Of a stretch of DNA of 64,000 nt, positions 49,815-60,765 are shown piece after piece. This DNA is from an uncultured Owenweeksia sp. (GTDB lineage: Bacteria > Bacteroidota > Bacteroidia > Flavobacteriales > Schleiferiaceae). The notes beneath the pieces are model-generated. The model saw nothing but the letters and a program-made list of their open reading frames with translations. It was not told the DNA's origin and searched no databases. Each line of letters starts with the position of its first letter. The first letter of the stretch is position 1. Where the stretch lies: contig CAKZRR010000043.1 in NCBI GenBank assembly GCA_937146805.1, forward strand, positions 62,001 to 126,000. The letters run 5' to 3'. The position numbers and the translations under genes are program-made.

Positions 49815-50096
49815 TTAACGCTTACCTTTATCCTTTTTGTTTCCTCCGTGACCACGGTATGTACGAGTAGGAGCAAATTCTCCTAACTTGTGCCCTACCA
49901 TGTTTTCTGTCACATACACCGGCACAAAGGTTCTACCGTTATGCACTGCGATGGTTTGTCCTACAAAATCAGGGGAAATCATAGAAGCTCTTGAGTAGGT
50001 TTTAATAACCGTCTTCTTCTTTCCTTCCGTGTTTTGAAGCACTCTTTGCTCCAATTTGTAATGTATAAATGGACCTTTTTTAAGCGACCTTGCCAT
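49815..50096 (-). CDS. rpsS: 30S ribosomal protein S19
   Basis: The 93-aa S19 begins [18 protein letters not shown] and has '[26 protein letters not shown]' (abridged). It contacts the 50S through a bridge in the 30S head. Standard. Confidence 0.97.
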   Translation of the reverse strand: MARSLKKGPFIHYKLEQRVLQNTEGKKKTVIKTYSRASMISPDFVGQTIAVHNGRTFVPVYVTENMVGHKLGEFAPTRTYRGHGGNKKDKGKR

Positions 50097-50101
50097 CCTA
50101 A

Positions 50102-50926
50102 TTATTTTTTCCTTCTTTCAACAATATACTTATTGGACTCTTTTTTAGGAGTACGCGTTTTGTATCCTTTAGCAGGAATACCGTTACGCGAACGCGGGTG
50201 ACCTCCAGAGGCTCTACCTTCACCACCACCCATGGGGTGATCTACCGGGTTCATCGCTACACCACGTACACGTGGTCTACGACCTTGCCATCTTGTTCTA
50301 CCTGCTTTTCCTGAAACTTGCAATGCGTGATCTGAATTACCTACGGCACCAATAGTAGCCTTACAAGTAATTAATATCATTCTACTCTCTCCACTAGGCA
50401 ATTTAATAATGGCATACTTACCATCTCTTGCTGCTAGTTGAGCAAATGTACCAGCACTACGAGCAATTACCGCTCCTTGACCTGGACGCATTTCAATATT
50501 ACTAATGATCGTTCCTAAAGGAATCTCCGCTAAAAAAGTAGCATTTCCTATTTCCGGTGCTACACCTGTACCGCTCTGCACTTTTTGACCAACAGTCAAT
50601 CCATTAGGAGCTATAATGTATCTTTTTTCACCATCAGCATAAGCTAGCAAAGCAATACGAGCCGAACGATTAGGATCGTACTCAATACTTTTAACTGTAG
50701 CTGGAATGCCGTCTTTTTCGCGTTTAAAATCGATAGCGCGATACTTTTTCTTATGACCACCACCAACTTGACGGATTGTCATCTTACCAGTATCATTACG
50801 ACCACCTGACTTACTCTTTCCCTTAACCAAGGACTTTTCAGGCTTAGATGCTGTAATGGCTTCGTTGCCATTTACCACCTTGAAGCGCTGCCCTGGGGTT
50901 ACCGGATTTAATTTTCTTACTGCCAT
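50102..50926 (-). CDS. rplB: 50S ribosomal protein L2
   Basis: The 274-aa L2 has the '[15 protein letters not shown]' region and '[20 protein letters not shown]' near the C-terminus, which includes the conserved His close to the peptidyl-transferase centre. It is required for subunit association. Confidence 0.98.
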   Translation of the reverse strand: MAVRKLNPVTPGQRFKVVNGNEAITASKPEKSLVKGKSKSGGRNDTGKMTIRQVGGGHKKKYRAIDFKREKDGIPATVKSIEYDPNRSARIALLAYADGEKRYIIAPNGLTVGQKVQSGTGVAPEIGNATFLAEIPLGTIISNIEMRPGQGAVIARSAGTFAQLAARDGKYAIIKLPSGESRMILITCKATIGAVGNSDHALQVSGKAGRTRWQGRRPRVRGVAMNPVDHPMGGGEGRASGGHPRSRNGIPAKGYKTRTPKKESNKYIVERRKK

Positions 50927-50931
50927 CGCTC

Positions 50932-51222
50932 TTAAATATTACTATAGAGGTCAATTGTTTCGCCACTACGTACTTCTACGATGGCTTTCTTATACATTCC
51001 TGTAGTTCCAGACACTACACCATTTTTGGTGTTACGGCTTTTCTTCTTTCCAGGAATTAACATGGTGCGAACCTTATCGATATGTACACCGTACACTTCT
51101 TCGATAGCTTCCTTGATCTGAATTTTATTGGCCTTTTTATCCACTACAAAAGCAAAGCGATTTCTCTCTTCGCTATCTGCCGTAGCCTTTTCAGTTATAA
51201 CAGGTCTTATCAAGATACCCAT
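50932..51222 (-). CDS. rplW: 50S ribosomal protein L23
   Basis: The 96-aa L23 ('[18 protein letters not shown]') ends '[12 protein letters not shown]'. It lines the tunnel exit and binds trigger factor and SRP. Confidence 0.96.
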   Translation of the reverse strand: MGILIRPVITEKATADSEERNRFAFVVDKKANKIQIKEAIEEVYGVHIDKVRTMLIPGKKKSRNTKNGVVSGTTGMYKKAIVEVRSGETIDLYSNI

Positions 51223-51225
51223 GGT

Positions 51226-51855
51226 CTATTTTCTTAAAAGATTTTCTAGTTTTTCCAATGAATCTTCTGAAAAAACTAGGTTTTGAGCCTTCATTAGGCT
51301 GTAAGTGTTTAATTCTGAAGTCGTTATAACTTCGGACCCCTTAAAATTTCGGGACGACAAATATATACTTTTATTTGACTCACCAAGAACCACTAAGGAT
51401 TTTTTTCCGTCTAAGCCTAATGACTTCATAATACCTACGTACTCTTTTGTCTTAGGGCCTTCCATTTCAAGCTTTTCAATTACTTGAATTTTAAGGTCAG
51501 TAGCCTTTAAACTCAAGGCCGACTTACGTGCTACATCTTTAAGCTTTTTGTTCAACTTAAAGCTGTAATTTCTTGGGCGAGGGCCAAAGGCAGTACCACC
51601 ACCACGGTGCAAAGGAGAGCGCAATGAACCCACACGGGCATTACCTGTTCCCTTTTGACGGTAAAACTTCTTAGTAGTACGCGCAATCTCGCCACGCTCC
51701 TTAGATTTTGCAGTACCCTGACGTTGGTTTGCCAAGTATTGCTTCACATCTAAATATATCGCGTGATGATTTGGCTCCATGGCAAAAAGGTCATCCGCCA
51801 ACTCAACTTTACGTCCAGTATCTTTTCCTTCTTTATTTAATACAGCTACTTTCAT
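51226..51855 (-). CDS. rplD: 50S ribosomal protein L4
   Basis: I use ATG 51855 rather than GTG 51858; the start overlaps the rplC stop by one base. The 209-aa L4 has the tunnel loop 'RQKGTGNARVGSLRSPLHRGGG' (abridged). In E. coli L4 also represses the S10 operon; no leader evidence for this is available here because rpsJ is embedded in a longer operon. Confidence 0.96.
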   Translation of the reverse strand: MKVAVLNKEGKDTGRKVELADDLFAMEPNHHAIYLDVKQYLANQRQGTAKSKERGEIARTTKKFYRQKGTGNARVGSLRSPLHRGGGTAFGPRPRNYSFKLNKKLKDVARKSALSLKATDLKIQVIEKLEMEGPKTKEYVGIMKSLGLDGKKSLVVLGESNKSIYLSSRNFKGSEVITTSELNTYSLMKAQNLVFSEDSLEKLENLLRK

Positions 51856-52472
51856 CACTTGCTTATTAGTACGATTGAATTGTTGGCACCCGGTATAGAA
51901 CCTTTAACTACCAATAAATTTTTATCCTCATCCACCTTCAATACACGAAGATTTTCGATCAAAGTACGAGCGTTACCCATTTTACCGGCCATCTTCATAC
52001 CTTTAAATACTCTTGACGGATCTGAACCAGCACCAATAGAACCTGGCGCACGTAAACGGTTATGTTGACCGTGAGTGGCTTGTCCAACACCACCAAAATT
52101 GTGACGTTTTACAACCCCTTGAAAGCCTTTACCTTTTGAAGTTCCCGCAACATTTACGAACTCTCCCTCTTCAAAAAGACTTACTAGCAACTCGTCTCCT
52201 AACTTCAAATCTTCATTGTAGCTAGCAAACTCTACCACACTCCCTTTAGGAGTAGATCCAGCTTTCTTAAAATGCCCTACTAAGGCATTAGGTACATTCT
52301 TCTCTGTTTTGTCACCGTAAGCTATTTGCACAGCTTCGTAACCATCGGTTTCTGTAGTTTTAATTTGAGTAACCACACAAGGCCCCACTTCGATGACAGT
52401 ACACGGTAAGTTTTTACCGTTTTCATCAAAGAGGCTTGTCATACCGATCTTTTTACCGATCATTCCAGGCAT
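51855..52472 (-). CDS. rplC: 50S ribosomal protein L3
   Basis: The 205-aa L3 opens [20 protein letters not shown] and has the loop '[10 protein letters not shown]...ATHGQ' that reaches the peptidyl-transferase centre. It is an early 50S assembly protein. Confidence 0.97.
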   Translation of the reverse strand: MPGMIGKKIGMTSLFDENGKNLPCTVIEVGPCVVTQIKTTETDGYEAVQIAYGDKTEKNVPNALVGHFKKAGSTPKGSVVEFASYNEDLKLGDELLVSLFEEGEFVNVAGTSKGKGFQGVVKRHNFGGVGQATHGQHNRLRAPGSIGAGSDPSRVFKGMKMAGKMGNARTLIENLRVLKVDEDKNLLVVKGSIPGANNSIVLISK

Positions 52473-52494
52473 TCGATTCTTCTTTTAAAATTAA

Positions 52495-52800
52495 TTATAC
52501 TTTGATTTCTACTTCTACTCCACTTGGCAACTCTAATTTCATTAGAGCGTCAATCGTTTTTGAAGAGCTTGAATAAATATCCAATAAGCGCTTGTAAGAA
52601 GAAAGTTCAAACTGCTCTCTCGACTTCTTATTTACGTGTGGCGAACGAAGCACCGTGTAAATACGCTTGTTAGTTGGTAATGGAATAGGGCCATTAATAA
52701 TAGCACCTGTACTTTTTACCGTTTTTACAATCTTCTCAGCAGACTTGTCCACTAAATTGTGATCGTATGATTTCAATTTGATCCTTATCTTTTGACTCAT
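52495..52800 (-). CDS. rpsJ: 30S ribosomal protein S10
   Basis: The 101-aa S10 starts [20 protein letters not shown] and includes '[29 protein letters not shown]' (abridged). It lies 11 bases after fusA. There is no tuf gene between them, unlike in E. coli. Confidence 0.98.
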   Translation of the reverse strand: MSQKIRIKLKSYDHNLVDKSAEKIVKTVKSTGAIINGPIPLPTNKRIYTVLRSPHVNKKSREQFELSSYKRLLDIYSSSSKTIDALMKLELPSGVEVEIKV

Positions 52801-52811
52801 GGTAACTGGTC

Positions 52812-54914
52812 TTAAGCTTTTTGTCCTTTAACTTTTGCGATAACTTCTTCCGAGATACTCTTAGGAGCATCATCATAATGCGAAAACTCCATGGTAGAGG
52901 TTGCTCTACCTGATGATATAGTACGTAAAGCTGTTACATAACCAAACATTTCTGATAATGGAACTTTAGCTTTGATTACTTTAGAACCAGAACGGTCTCC
53001 CATTCCTTCTACCACACCTCTACGTCTGTTTAAGTCACCTACAATATCACCCATATTTTCTTCTGGGGTAAGTACTTCTAACTTCATAATAGGCTCAAGC
53101 AATACAGGATTTGCGTGTGGAACAGCATTTCTGTAGGCCATTTTAGCGGCAATCTCAAACGACAGTTGATCGGAATCTACTGCGTGGAAAGATCCATCTG
53201 ACAAAGTAACTTTTAAAGCATCTACAGGGAAACCTGCTAACACACCATTTTTCATGGCTTCTTTAAAACCTTTCTCTACAGAAGGAACAAATTCTTTAGG
53301 TACGTTACCCCCTTTAATTACATTTTCGAAAATTAAACCTGGGTTTTCTGGATCACCTGGCTCAATTTTAATAACGATATCAGCAAACTTACCTCTACCA
53401 CCTGATTGCTTTTTGTAAACCTCACGGTGATCAACCGAACCATTAATAGATTCTTTGTAAGCTACCTGTGGAGCTCCTTGGTTTACTTCTACCTTAAACT
53501 CACGTCTTAAACGATCGCAAATAATATCAAGGTGAAGCTCACCCATACCACTTACCACAGTTTGACCTGTTTCTTCGTCTGTTTTTACTTGGAAGGTAGG
53601 ATCTTCTTCAGCCAATTTAGCTAAAGCCATTCCTAATTTATCTACATCCGCCTGAGTTTTTGGCTCAATAGCTAAACCAATAACTGGATCAGGAAAGTCC
53701 ATAGATTCCAATACAATCGGTGACTTTTCAGCACACAATGTATCTCCCGTTTTTATATCTTTAAATCCAACCAATGCACCAATATCACCAGCATCAAGGC
53801 TGTCAATTTGGTTTTGCTTATTAGCATGCATTTGAAAGATTCTTGAAATTCTTTCTTTTTTACCGGTACGAGCATTTAATACATACGAACCCGATTCTAA
53901 TCTACCAGAGTAAGCACGTGTAAAACACAAACGACCTACAAAAGGATCGGTAGCAATTTTAAACGCTAAAGCCGCAAATGGCTCATCCACGCTTGGCTGT
54001 CTGCTTTCCGCTTCTTCCGTATCAGGATTAGTTCCCTCAATAGCTTCCACATCCATTGGAGAAGGTAAAATTTCCATTACCATATCCAACATAGCTTGTA
54101 CACCTTTGTTTTTAAAGGCTGATCCACACATCATAGGAATTACTTTTCCTGCGATAGTCGCTTCACGTAAAGCATCTAATATTTCTCTTTCTGTTAACGA
54201 ATCTGGATCTTCGAAATACTTCTCCATCAAAGTATCATTAAACTCAGCCACCGCTTCTAAAAGCTCCTCGCGGTACATGGTAGCTTCTTCCATTACATCT
54301 TCCGGAATATCGATTACCTCAAAGGTCATCCCTTGATCCTCTTCACTCCAAGTAATTCCACGGAAATTGATCAAATCCACCACACCTTTAAAGTCGGCTT
54401 CAGCACCAATAGGAATTTGTAAAGGCAACGCATGGCTACCCAACATTTCTTTTACTTGCTTACAAACGTTTAAGAAATCTGCACCTTGGCGATCCATTTT
54501 GTTTACAAAACCGATACGTGGCACATTGTAGTTATCTGCCAAACGCCAGTTAGTTTCTGACTGTGGCTCTACACCATCAACAGCACTAAACAAGAAAACC
54601 AAACCATCTAACACACGTAAAGAACGGTTCACCTCTACGGTAAAATCAACGTGTCCCGGTGTATCAATAATGTTTACATGGTAATCTTTATCGCGGTAAT
54701 TCCAACCCAATGTAGTAGCAGCAGAAGTAATAGTAATACCTCTTTCTTGCTCCTGCTCCATCCAGTCCATGGTAGCGGCACCATCGTGTACCTCACCAAT
54801 TTTATGACTTACACCACCGTAGTATAAAATACGCTCGGTAGTAGTGGTTTTACCAGCATCAATATGCGCAGCAATTCCAATGTTTCTGGTATATTTTAGA
54901 TCTCTTTTTGCCAT
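52812..54914 (-). CDS. fusA: Elongation factor G
   Basis: The 700-aa translocase has the G-domain motifs [14 protein letters not shown] and NKMDR, followed by the OB domain and domains III-V. It drives GTP-dependent movement of tRNAs and mRNA. It is the housekeeping EF-G by context (str operon). Confidence 0.98.
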   Translation of the reverse strand: MAKRDLKYTRNIGIAAHIDAGKTTTTERILYYGGVSHKIGEVHDGAATMDWMEQEQERGITITSAATTLGWNYRDKDYHVNIIDTPGHVDFTVEVNRSLRVLDGLVFLFSAVDGVEPQSETNWRLADNYNVPRIGFVNKMDRQGADFLNVCKQVKEMLGSHALPLQIPIGAEADFKGVVDLINFRGITWSEEDQGMTFEVIDIPEDVMEEATMYREELLEAVAEFNDTLMEKYFEDPDSLTEREILDALREATIAGKVIPMMCGSAFKNKGVQAMLDMVMEILPSPMDVEAIEGTNPDTEEAESRQPSVDEPFAALAFKIATDPFVGRLCFTRAYSGRLESGSYVLNARTGKKERISRIFQMHANKQNQIDSLDAGDIGALVGFKDIKTGDTLCAEKSPIVLESMDFPDPVIGLAIEPKTQADVDKLGMALAKLAEEDPTFQVKTDEETGQTVVSGMGELHLDIICDRLRREFKVEVNQGAPQVAYKESINGSVDHREVYKKQSGGRGKFADIVIKIEPGDPENPGLIFENVIKGGNVPKEFVPSVEKGFKEAMKNGVLAGFPVDALKVTLSDGSFHAVDSDQLSFEIAAKMAYRNAVPHANPVLLEPIMKLEVLTPEENMGDIVGDLNRRRGVVEGMGDRSGSKVIKAKVPLSEMFGYVTALRTISSGRATSTMEFSHYDDAPKSISEEVIAKVKGQKA

Positions 54915-54941
54915 GACCTATGCTAGATTCTTAAATCAATA

Positions 54942-55418
54942 TTATTTAAAACGACCAAAGTGAGCGAAAGCCTTGTTAGCTTCAGCCATTTTGTGCGTAT
55001 CCATTCTTTTCTTTACAGCAGCACCTTCCTCCTTAGCAGCTGCTAAAATCTCTGCCGCCAACTTCTCAGCAAAAGATTTTTCGTTGCGCTTACGACTGAA
55101 ACTAATCAACCACTTCATTGCAATGGAGATTTTACGGTCTGGACGAATTTGCATTGGAATTTGAAAGGTAGCTCCACCAACTCTTCTACTACGTACCTCT
55201 ACGTGAGGCATCACATTATTAAGGGCTTCTTTCCACACTTCTAAACCATTGGCTTCTTCGTTTTTCTTTTGAACAATATCAATGGCATCGTAAAACAAAC
55301 GATAAGCAATACTCTTCTTTCCGTCAAGCATTAACATATTTACGAAGCGGGTTACCAGCTGGTCGTTAAACTGCGGATCTGGTAAAAGGGGTCTTTTTTT
55401 AGCTCTTGTCTTTCTCAT
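54942..55418 (-). CDS. rpsG: 30S ribosomal protein S7
   Basis: The 158-aa S7 has '[19 protein letters not shown]' and the C-terminal '[18 protein letters not shown]'. It nucleates the 30S head. Confidence 0.98.
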   Translation of the reverse strand: MRKTRAKKRPLLPDPQFNDQLVTRFVNMLMLDGKKSIAYRLFYDAIDIVQKKNEEANGLEVWKEALNNVMPHVEVRSRRVGGATFQIPMQIRPDRKISIAMKWLISFSRKRNEKSFAEKLAAEILAAAKEEGAAVKKRMDTHKMAEANKAFAHFGRFK

Positions 55419-55440
55419 GCTACTCTAAATAAATCGAGAA

Positions 55441-55821
55441 TTATTTCTTATCCTTTGGTTTTTTAGCACCGTATTTTGATCTACGCTGCGTACGCCCACT
55501 TACACCGGCCGTATCTAAAGCACCACGTACAATATGATAACGTACACCAGGAAGATCTTTCACTCTTCCGCCACGTACCAATACAATACTGTGCTCTTGT
55601 AAATTATGACCTTCTCCTGGAATATAGGCATTCACCTCATTACCATTTGTTAGGCGCACCCTGGCTACTTTACGCATAGCCGAGTTAGGTTTTTTAGGGG
55701 TAGTTGTGTACACACGTGTACATACACCACGTCTTTGTGGCGAAGACTGAAGAGCCGCTGACTTACTCTTTTTAGTAAGCTTCACTCGGCCTTTACGTAC
55801 TAATTGCTGTATAGTTGGCAT
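55441..55821 (-). CDS. rpsL: 30S ribosomal protein S12
   Basis: The 126-aa S12 contains the decoding-loop segments '[19 protein letters not shown]' (Lys at the streptomycin-resistance position, so wild-type there) and '[16 protein letters not shown]'. It is the first gene of the operon, driven by the promoter just upstream. Confidence 0.98.
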   Translation of the reverse strand: MPTIQQLVRKGRVKLTKKSKSAALQSSPQRRGVCTRVYTTTPKKPNSAMRKVARVRLTNGNEVNAYIPGEGHNLQEHSIVLVRGGRVKDLPGVRYHIVRGALDTAGVSGRTQRRSKYGAKKPKDKK

Positions 55822-55876
55822 ATAGCTTTTTTATATAAACTGTTAAAAATCAACAGGTGCCCATTTTTGGGGAGTG

Positions 55877-55906
55877 CAAATGTAAAACAATTTGTATTTG
55901 TGGCAA
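55877..55906 (-). promoter_or_regulatory. Promoter of the ribosomal (rpsL) operon
   Basis: On the minus strand TTG (55904-55906), a 19-base spacer and TACATTTG (55877-55884) match the Bacteroidota consensus. The leader before the rpsL ATG would be about 48 bases. No other strong promoter is evident down to rplQ. Confidence 0.65.
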
Positions 55907-55990
55907 TGCGTTGATAAAAAATGTTTTAGGAATTTTTACATAGCCAACTTAAAGGCAGCGAATGCCCAGCACAGAGCGAGCGAATATCAC

Positions 55991-57508
55991 TTACTCCACC
56001 CTGATTTTTTGTGAATGCATTACCTCGCTGCCTTGCCTTATGGTAAGCAGATACAAACCCGGTGGCTGGCCGTGCAATACTATGGCGCTTTGCAGCTGAG
56101 GCAAGGGTTTAGCATAAACCCGCTGCCCCGTGGTATTGTAAACTTGTACTTCTAAATTTGTGGCAAAAACCTCTTTAGGTATTTTAATAGTAAAAACACC
56201 AGTACTTGGGTTAGGATACACGGCTATTAAAGGCGCCTTGGCCTTAAACGCTGGCACACCTATAGTATGGCAGTTTTGAACGGGGCAGCCGTATTTATCC
56301 GTTTTAAACAACCAACTGTATTGTATCCTTAGGCTATCCAACGTCTTATTACGATCTACAAAAATACCGGCATGTACAAAGCCCGAATCGGCCGTTTCCT
56401 CAAAACTCCATATATAGCTAATATCGGTGGTGTCCTGATAATAGTAATCTCTAAACCAAATACTATCTCCTTGGGGTGTAAACTTATAGCCTACCGACCT
56501 GTATGCCTTAGGCATTCTTCTGGCTCCTGCCATATACAAATTACCATCTAGTGTCCGCTGCAAATCATGGTATTCGAAAAGCCCTTCTTTTGGACCTGTG
56601 GTCGTATCCCAAAGCACATTACCCAAAGTATCTAAAAGACCAAAGCGTATCTCACTACGAATGGGTGTAGATGTGCCCGGGAAAACCTGCAAATATTGCG
56701 GCCGCGCAAAAAGATAAGTACCATCTCCTTCATCCAGCACAAACATATTACCACTACCCTCTGGACCAGTAAACTCCTTTAACCAATATAAATCCCCCGT
56801 CTCTCTATTTAACCGAGCGGTTACCGAGTAATAGTCAAATATTTGAGCGCCATTATCCACAATTTGCCCCCTACCACTTACCAGCACACTCCCATAGGCG
56901 TCAATGCAAATATCTTCGGCATAATACCCACCATTAAGTGCTTGGTGCTGGTCTTTCAAACTTTTCTCCCATAATACATTAAAGGCCGTATCAAAACGAG
57001 CTACCCATAAATTCCGCTTACTTTTTACAGAATCACGGTACAAATAGCCCGTAGCTATAAAACTGGAGTCCGTATCAAACTGCAAAGCATTAATAAATGG
57101 CCGGCCACTTTTAATACCATGGTATTTTTTGCTATATATCGTATCTAAGTTTTGATCCAACTTTTGAAAAACGACCTCCGTATTGTTATTCCCCAAATAA
57201 AAATTTGTGGCCGCCATGTAATAATTAATCCCTTTTTTCTTCAAACAATCTCTGCAACGCTCTGTAATAAACACACAGGTATCTTCGTAAGTTTTAAGCT
57301 GTACTAAATTGCCTTTAAAATCGTACTTACTAAACTGCCCTTCGCTAAAATTAAGGAAACTGGTACTGCTTACTATAATAAGGCTATCCTCTACCAATAC
57401 AGAAGGTGCCGGCCTACCGCCAATTATAGAGTCTATCCTGTTAATGTAGGTTTGGGCTAGTGAACTAAAGCCTAGCACCAAAAAAAGAGTGACTAAAAGT
57501 TGTTTCAT
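55991..57508 (-). CDS. Secreted protein with T9SS C-terminal sorting domain
   Basis: A signal peptide (MKQLLVTLFLVLGFSSLAQ) precedes a beta-propeller-like middle made of repeating 'D-x-D/L-x-W-x-K-x-F/L' style strands. The C-terminal ~80 residues form a type A sorting domain: YPNPSTGVFTIKIP near residue 426, then VYNTTGQRVYAKPL and the final LYLLTIRQGSEVMHSQKIRV. Such domains send proteins across the outer membrane through the type IX secretion system. The 505-aa protein's function is unknown. It is transcribed away from pcrA. Confidence 0.87.
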   Translation of the reverse strand: MKQLLVTLFLVLGFSSLAQTYINRIDSIIGGRPAPSVLVEDSLIIVSSTSFLNFSEGQFSKYDFKGNLVQLKTYEDTCVFITERCRDCLKKKGINYYMAATNFYLGNNNTEVVFQKLDQNLDTIYSKKYHGIKSGRPFINALQFDTDSSFIATGYLYRDSVKSKRNLWVARFDTAFNVLWEKSLKDQHQALNGGYYAEDICIDAYGSVLVSGRGQIVDNGAQIFDYYSVTARLNRETGDLYWLKEFTGPEGSGNMFVLDEGDGTYLFARPQYLQVFPGTSTPIRSEIRFGLLDTLGNVLWDTTTGPKEGLFEYHDLQRTLDGNLYMAGARRMPKAYRSVGYKFTPQGDSIWFRDYYYQDTTDISYIWSFEETADSGFVHAGIFVDRNKTLDSLRIQYSWLFKTDKYGCPVQNCHTIGVPAFKAKAPLIAVYPNPSTGVFTIKIPKEVFATNLEVQVYNTTGQRVYAKPLPQLQSAIVLHGQPPGLYLLTIRQGSEVMHSQKIRVE

Positions 57509-57559
57509 TTCTATTTTTAGAGGTCTTTAATATATAGGTGAAATTACTCAATTTTGGAT

Positions 57560-57649
57560 AGCTGCAAAACCCCAAACAGCTCCCCAGCTGCAAAACTTCT
57601 TGTCAATCAGCCATCAAATCGCCCGAAAGGGTAAGCCTTACGCACCCTT
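57560..57649. other. Intergenic repeats before pcrA
   Basis: Between the divergent T9SS and pcrA genes lies an 11-bp direct repeat AGCTGCAAAAC (57560-57570 and 57586-57596) and an inverted repeat AAGGGT/ACCCTT (57627-57632, 57644-57649). I see no consensus promoter of good quality here, though one must exist. Confidence 0.35.
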
Positions 57650-57702
57650 ACATTAACAATGTACTATAAAGCGCTTTTTGCACTTGCCGCTTCGCTATAT
57701 AT

Positions 57703-60054
57703 ATGAGTACTTTGCAGCAGCAAAAGAATAAAAGCGTGCAAGACTATTTAGAGCAACTCAACCCATCGCAACAAGATGGGGTTACATCTTATAAAGGCCC
57801 CGTAATGATTATTGCGGGTGCAGGATCGGGTAAAACCCGTGTACTTACTTACCGTATTGCTTATTTAATGCACCAGCAAAAGGTAGATGCCTTTAATATT
57901 CTTTCGCTAACTTTTACCAATAAAGCCGCACGCGAAATGAAAGAGCGTGTGGCCCAAATTGTAGGTGGCACCGAAGCTAAAAACCTTTGGATGGGCACCT
58001 TTCACTCGGTGTTTGCTAAAATATTACGCTTTGAGGCAGGCCATTTGGGCTTTCCTTCTAATTTTACTATTTACGATGCCGAAGATGCGCGCAAAGTGGT
58101 AGCCAACGTAATTAAGGAGCAAAAATTAGACAAGGAAATTTACAAGCCCAAAAGCGTAGCACGTAGAATTTCGGCTTTAAAAAATGCCTTAATCACGCCC
58201 AAAGAGTACTTGCGCAGACCTGATTTACAGGAAGAAGACAGTGGCGCACGCATGCCATTGTTTGGAGATATTTACCGAGCCTATGCTGAGCGTTGTTTTA
58301 GGAGTGGCGCCATGGATTTTGACGATTTACTCCTTTACACCTTTATATTGTTGCGGAAGTTCCCAGAAGTACTGGCCAAGTATCAAGATAGGTTTAGATA
58401 TATAATGGTAGATGAGTACCAGGATACCAATCACGCGCAGTATTTAATTGTAAAGGCGCTGGCCAGCCGTTTCGAAAACATTTGTGTGGTGGGAGATGAT
58501 GCCCAGTCTATTTATGCATTTAGGGGCGCCAATATTCAAAACATTCTCAACTTTCAGCGCGATTATAAAGACGTGCGTGTTTTTAAACTGGAGCAGAATT
58601 ACCGATCTACCAAAAACATTGTAGGAGCAGCTAATAGCCTTATCCAAAAAAATAAAGACCAGCTGCACAAAGAGGTTTGGACAGCTAATACCGAGGGAAA
58701 CCCCATTACAGTTTACAAAACAGTAAGCGATAATGATGAAGGCAATTATGTAGCCCGAACCATTTTTGAAAAGCAGATGAACGAGCAATTGGCTTTTCAA
58801 AATTTTGCCATTTTGTATCGTACCAATGCGCAATCTAGGGCTATTGAAGATGCATTGCGAAGAAAAAACATTCCCTACCAAATTTATGGTGGACTTAGTT
58901 TTTACCAGCGTAAAGAGGTAAAAGATTTATTGGCTTATTTTAGATTGAGTGCCAACCAAAAAGACGAAGAAGCCCTGCGTAGGGTAATTAATTACCCCAA
59001 GCGCGGTATTGGCGATACTACTATGGAACGCATAACCGTGGCCGCCAACGATCGTAAATTATCGGTTTGGGAAATTTGCAAGCACATTTCGCAATTGCCC
59101 GAGTTAAAAATAAGCAAAGGTGTACAAAGTAAAATTTTAGATTTTGTAACCAAAGTAGAGAGCTTTAAAATATTGGCTGAGCAAGGAGAAGCCTATGATG
59201 TGGCGGCACACATTGCCAAAACATCTGGCGTGGTAGGCGAGCTAAAACAAGATAAAACACCCGAAGGCATAAGCCGTATTGAAAACATTGACGAGCTACT
59301 CAATTCGGTTAAAGAGTTTACCGAAAACCAACTGGAAGAAGAAGGCGCCAACAGCAGCTTATCGCACTTTATGGAGGATGTAGCCTTGCTCACCGACCGA
59401 GATAAAAAGGACGATGGCGATAACAACAAGGTTTCGTTAATGACAATTCACCTGGCCAAAGGTTTGGAGTTTCCGGTGGTTTTTGTGGTGGGATTAGAAG
59501 AATCTCTTTTTCCGAGTATGATGAGTATGAACAGTCGCAGCGATTTGGAAGAAGAAAGGCGCTTATTTTACGTGGCACTTACCCGTGCCGAAAAACAAGC
59601 CTACCTTACTTATACGCAAATGCGTTATCGCTGGGGTAAATTAATTGATTGCGAACCCAGTCGCTTTTTAGAAGAAATTGATGAAAGCTATTTAGATATT
59701 AAAATCCCTGAGTTTTCTCCTTTTTCGGGCGCTTATGGCGAAGGTGGTAGTAAACCCAATACTAATCGTTCTCAAACCAACACCGCTCGCAAACCCACAG
59801 GCTCTGTTACTCCAAGAGCCATCCCGCAAAGGAAAAATTTAAAAAGAATGCCCCGTGAAACCCCAGCACAAGAGGGTGATTTTAAAAATAATATAAACGT
59901 AATAGTAGGCGATAAAGTGAAGCATCAGCGATTTGGTGTTGGCCTAATAAAGAAGCTGGAGGGAAACGGTGCTAATAAAAAGGCAGTTATTCAGTTTCAA
60001 AATGTTGGAGAGAAAAAATTATTGCTCAAATTTGCCAAATTAGAAAAGATGTAG
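57703..60054 (+). CDS. pcrA: UvrD/PcrA-type DNA helicase
   Basis: The 783-aa superfamily 1A helicase has GAGSGKTRVLTYR (motif I), VDEYQDTNHAQY (II), QNYRSTKNIV (IV), and VALTRAEKQAYLTYTQ (VI). A C-terminal 'GDKVKHQRFGVGLIKKLEG' domain is the Tudor-like segment that in PcrA/UvrD contacts RNA polymerase. It acts in repair and in clearing stalled complexes. No ATG other than 57703 fits. DUF4290 follows after 65 bases. Confidence 0.94.
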   Translation: MSTLQQQKNKSVQDYLEQLNPSQQDGVTSYKGPVMIIAGAGSGKTRVLTYRIAYLMHQQKVDAFNILSLTFTNKAAREMKERVAQIVGGTEAKNLWMGTFHSVFAKILRFEAGHLGFPSNFTIYDAEDARKVVANVIKEQKLDKEIYKPKSVARRISALKNALITPKEYLRRPDLQEEDSGARMPLFGDIYRAYAERCFRSGAMDFDDLLLYTFILLRKFPEVLAKYQDRFRYIMVDEYQDTNHAQYLIVKALASRFENICVVGDDAQSIYAFRGANIQNILNFQRDYKDVRVFKLEQNYRSTKNIVGAANSLIQKNKDQLHKEVWTANTEGNPITVYKTVSDNDEGNYVARTIFEKQMNEQLAFQNFAILYRTNAQSRAIEDALRRKNIPYQIYGGLSFYQRKEVKDLLAYFRLSANQKDEEALRRVINYPKRGIGDTTMERITVAANDRKLSVWEICKHISQLPELKISKGVQSKILDFVTKVESFKILAEQGEAYDVAAHIAKTSGVVGELKQDKTPEGISRIENIDELLNSVKEFTENQLEEEGANSSLSHFMEDVALLTDRDKKDDGDNNKVSLMTIHLAKGLEFPVVFVVGLEESLFPSMMSMNSRSDLEEERRLFYVALTRAEKQAYLTYTQMRYRWGKLIDCEPSRFLEEIDESYLDIKIPEFSPFSGAYGEGGSKPNTNRSQTNTARKPTGSVTPRAIPQRKNLKRMPRETPAQEGDFKNNINVIVGDKVKHQRFGVGLIKKLEGNGANKKAVIQFQNVGEKKLLLKFAKLEKM

Positions 60055-60119
60055 CTTTTCGGTATTCCGGGATTATGAAATACGATTTCCTCGAATACTA
60101 TCAAATCCAAATACTAGTA

Positions 60120-60746
60120 ATGGAATACAATTCAAGCTTACCCCAGTTAATTATACCAGAGTACGGGCGTAATGTTCAAAAAATGGTGGAACATCTAATT
60201 ACCATCGAAAATGATGAAGAGCGTAACAAACAAACGCAAAATCTCATTGAGATAATAGGAAATCTAAATCCGCAAATTCGCGATACGCCCGATTTCAGAC
60301 ATAAGCTTTGGGATCACCTTTTTATTATGTCGGGTTTTAAATTAGATGTAGACTCTCCATACCCCAAACCTTCCGAGGAAACTTTTAAGGAAAAGCCTGA
60401 GCTACTTTCCTATCCTGTAAAAAACAGGCGATACCGCCATTACGGTACCGTAGTTCGAAAAATGATTGACTATGCTGTGGAGCAGCCTGCTGGCGAAGAA
60501 AAGGAAAAGTTAAAAATGGCCATCGCCAATCACATGAAAAAAACCTACCTTATTTGGAATAAGGACACGGTAGATGACGAGGTGATTTTGAAGGAGATGA
60601 ACGAACTTGCCAAAGGTCAGCTTAAATTAGACAATATGAGCCTAAAAGACAAGCAAGAGCTGGTGAAGAGCGCACCCAAAAAACAACATAGCAACCATGG
60701 TAAAAATCGCAATCGCAACCATGGCCGTAAAAAGTATAAAAAATAA
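60120..60746 (+). CDS. DUF4290 family protein
   Basis: I start at ATG 60120 because other family members, as I recall them, begin M-E-Y-N. The track-extended start at 60075 would add 15 residues that look unlike the family. The 208-aa protein has the conserved IPEYGRNVQKMVEHL and LWDHLFIMSGF blocks and a basic C-terminal tail rich in His, Arg, Asn and Lys (H-G-K-N-R-N-R-N-H-G). Function is unknown. It sits between pcrA and murA, 19 bases before murA. Confidence 0.88.
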   Translation: MEYNSSLPQLIIPEYGRNVQKMVEHLITIENDEERNKQTQNLIEIIGNLNPQIRDTPDFRHKLWDHLFIMSGFKLDVDSPYPKPSEETFKEKPELLSYPVKNRRYRHYGTVVRKMIDYAVEQPAGEEKEKLKMAIANHMKKTYLIWNKDTVDDEVILKEMNELAKGQLKLDNMSLKDKQELVKSAPKKQHSNHGKNRNRNHGRKKYKK

Positions 60747-60765
60747 CCCCTAAACATACCAAGCA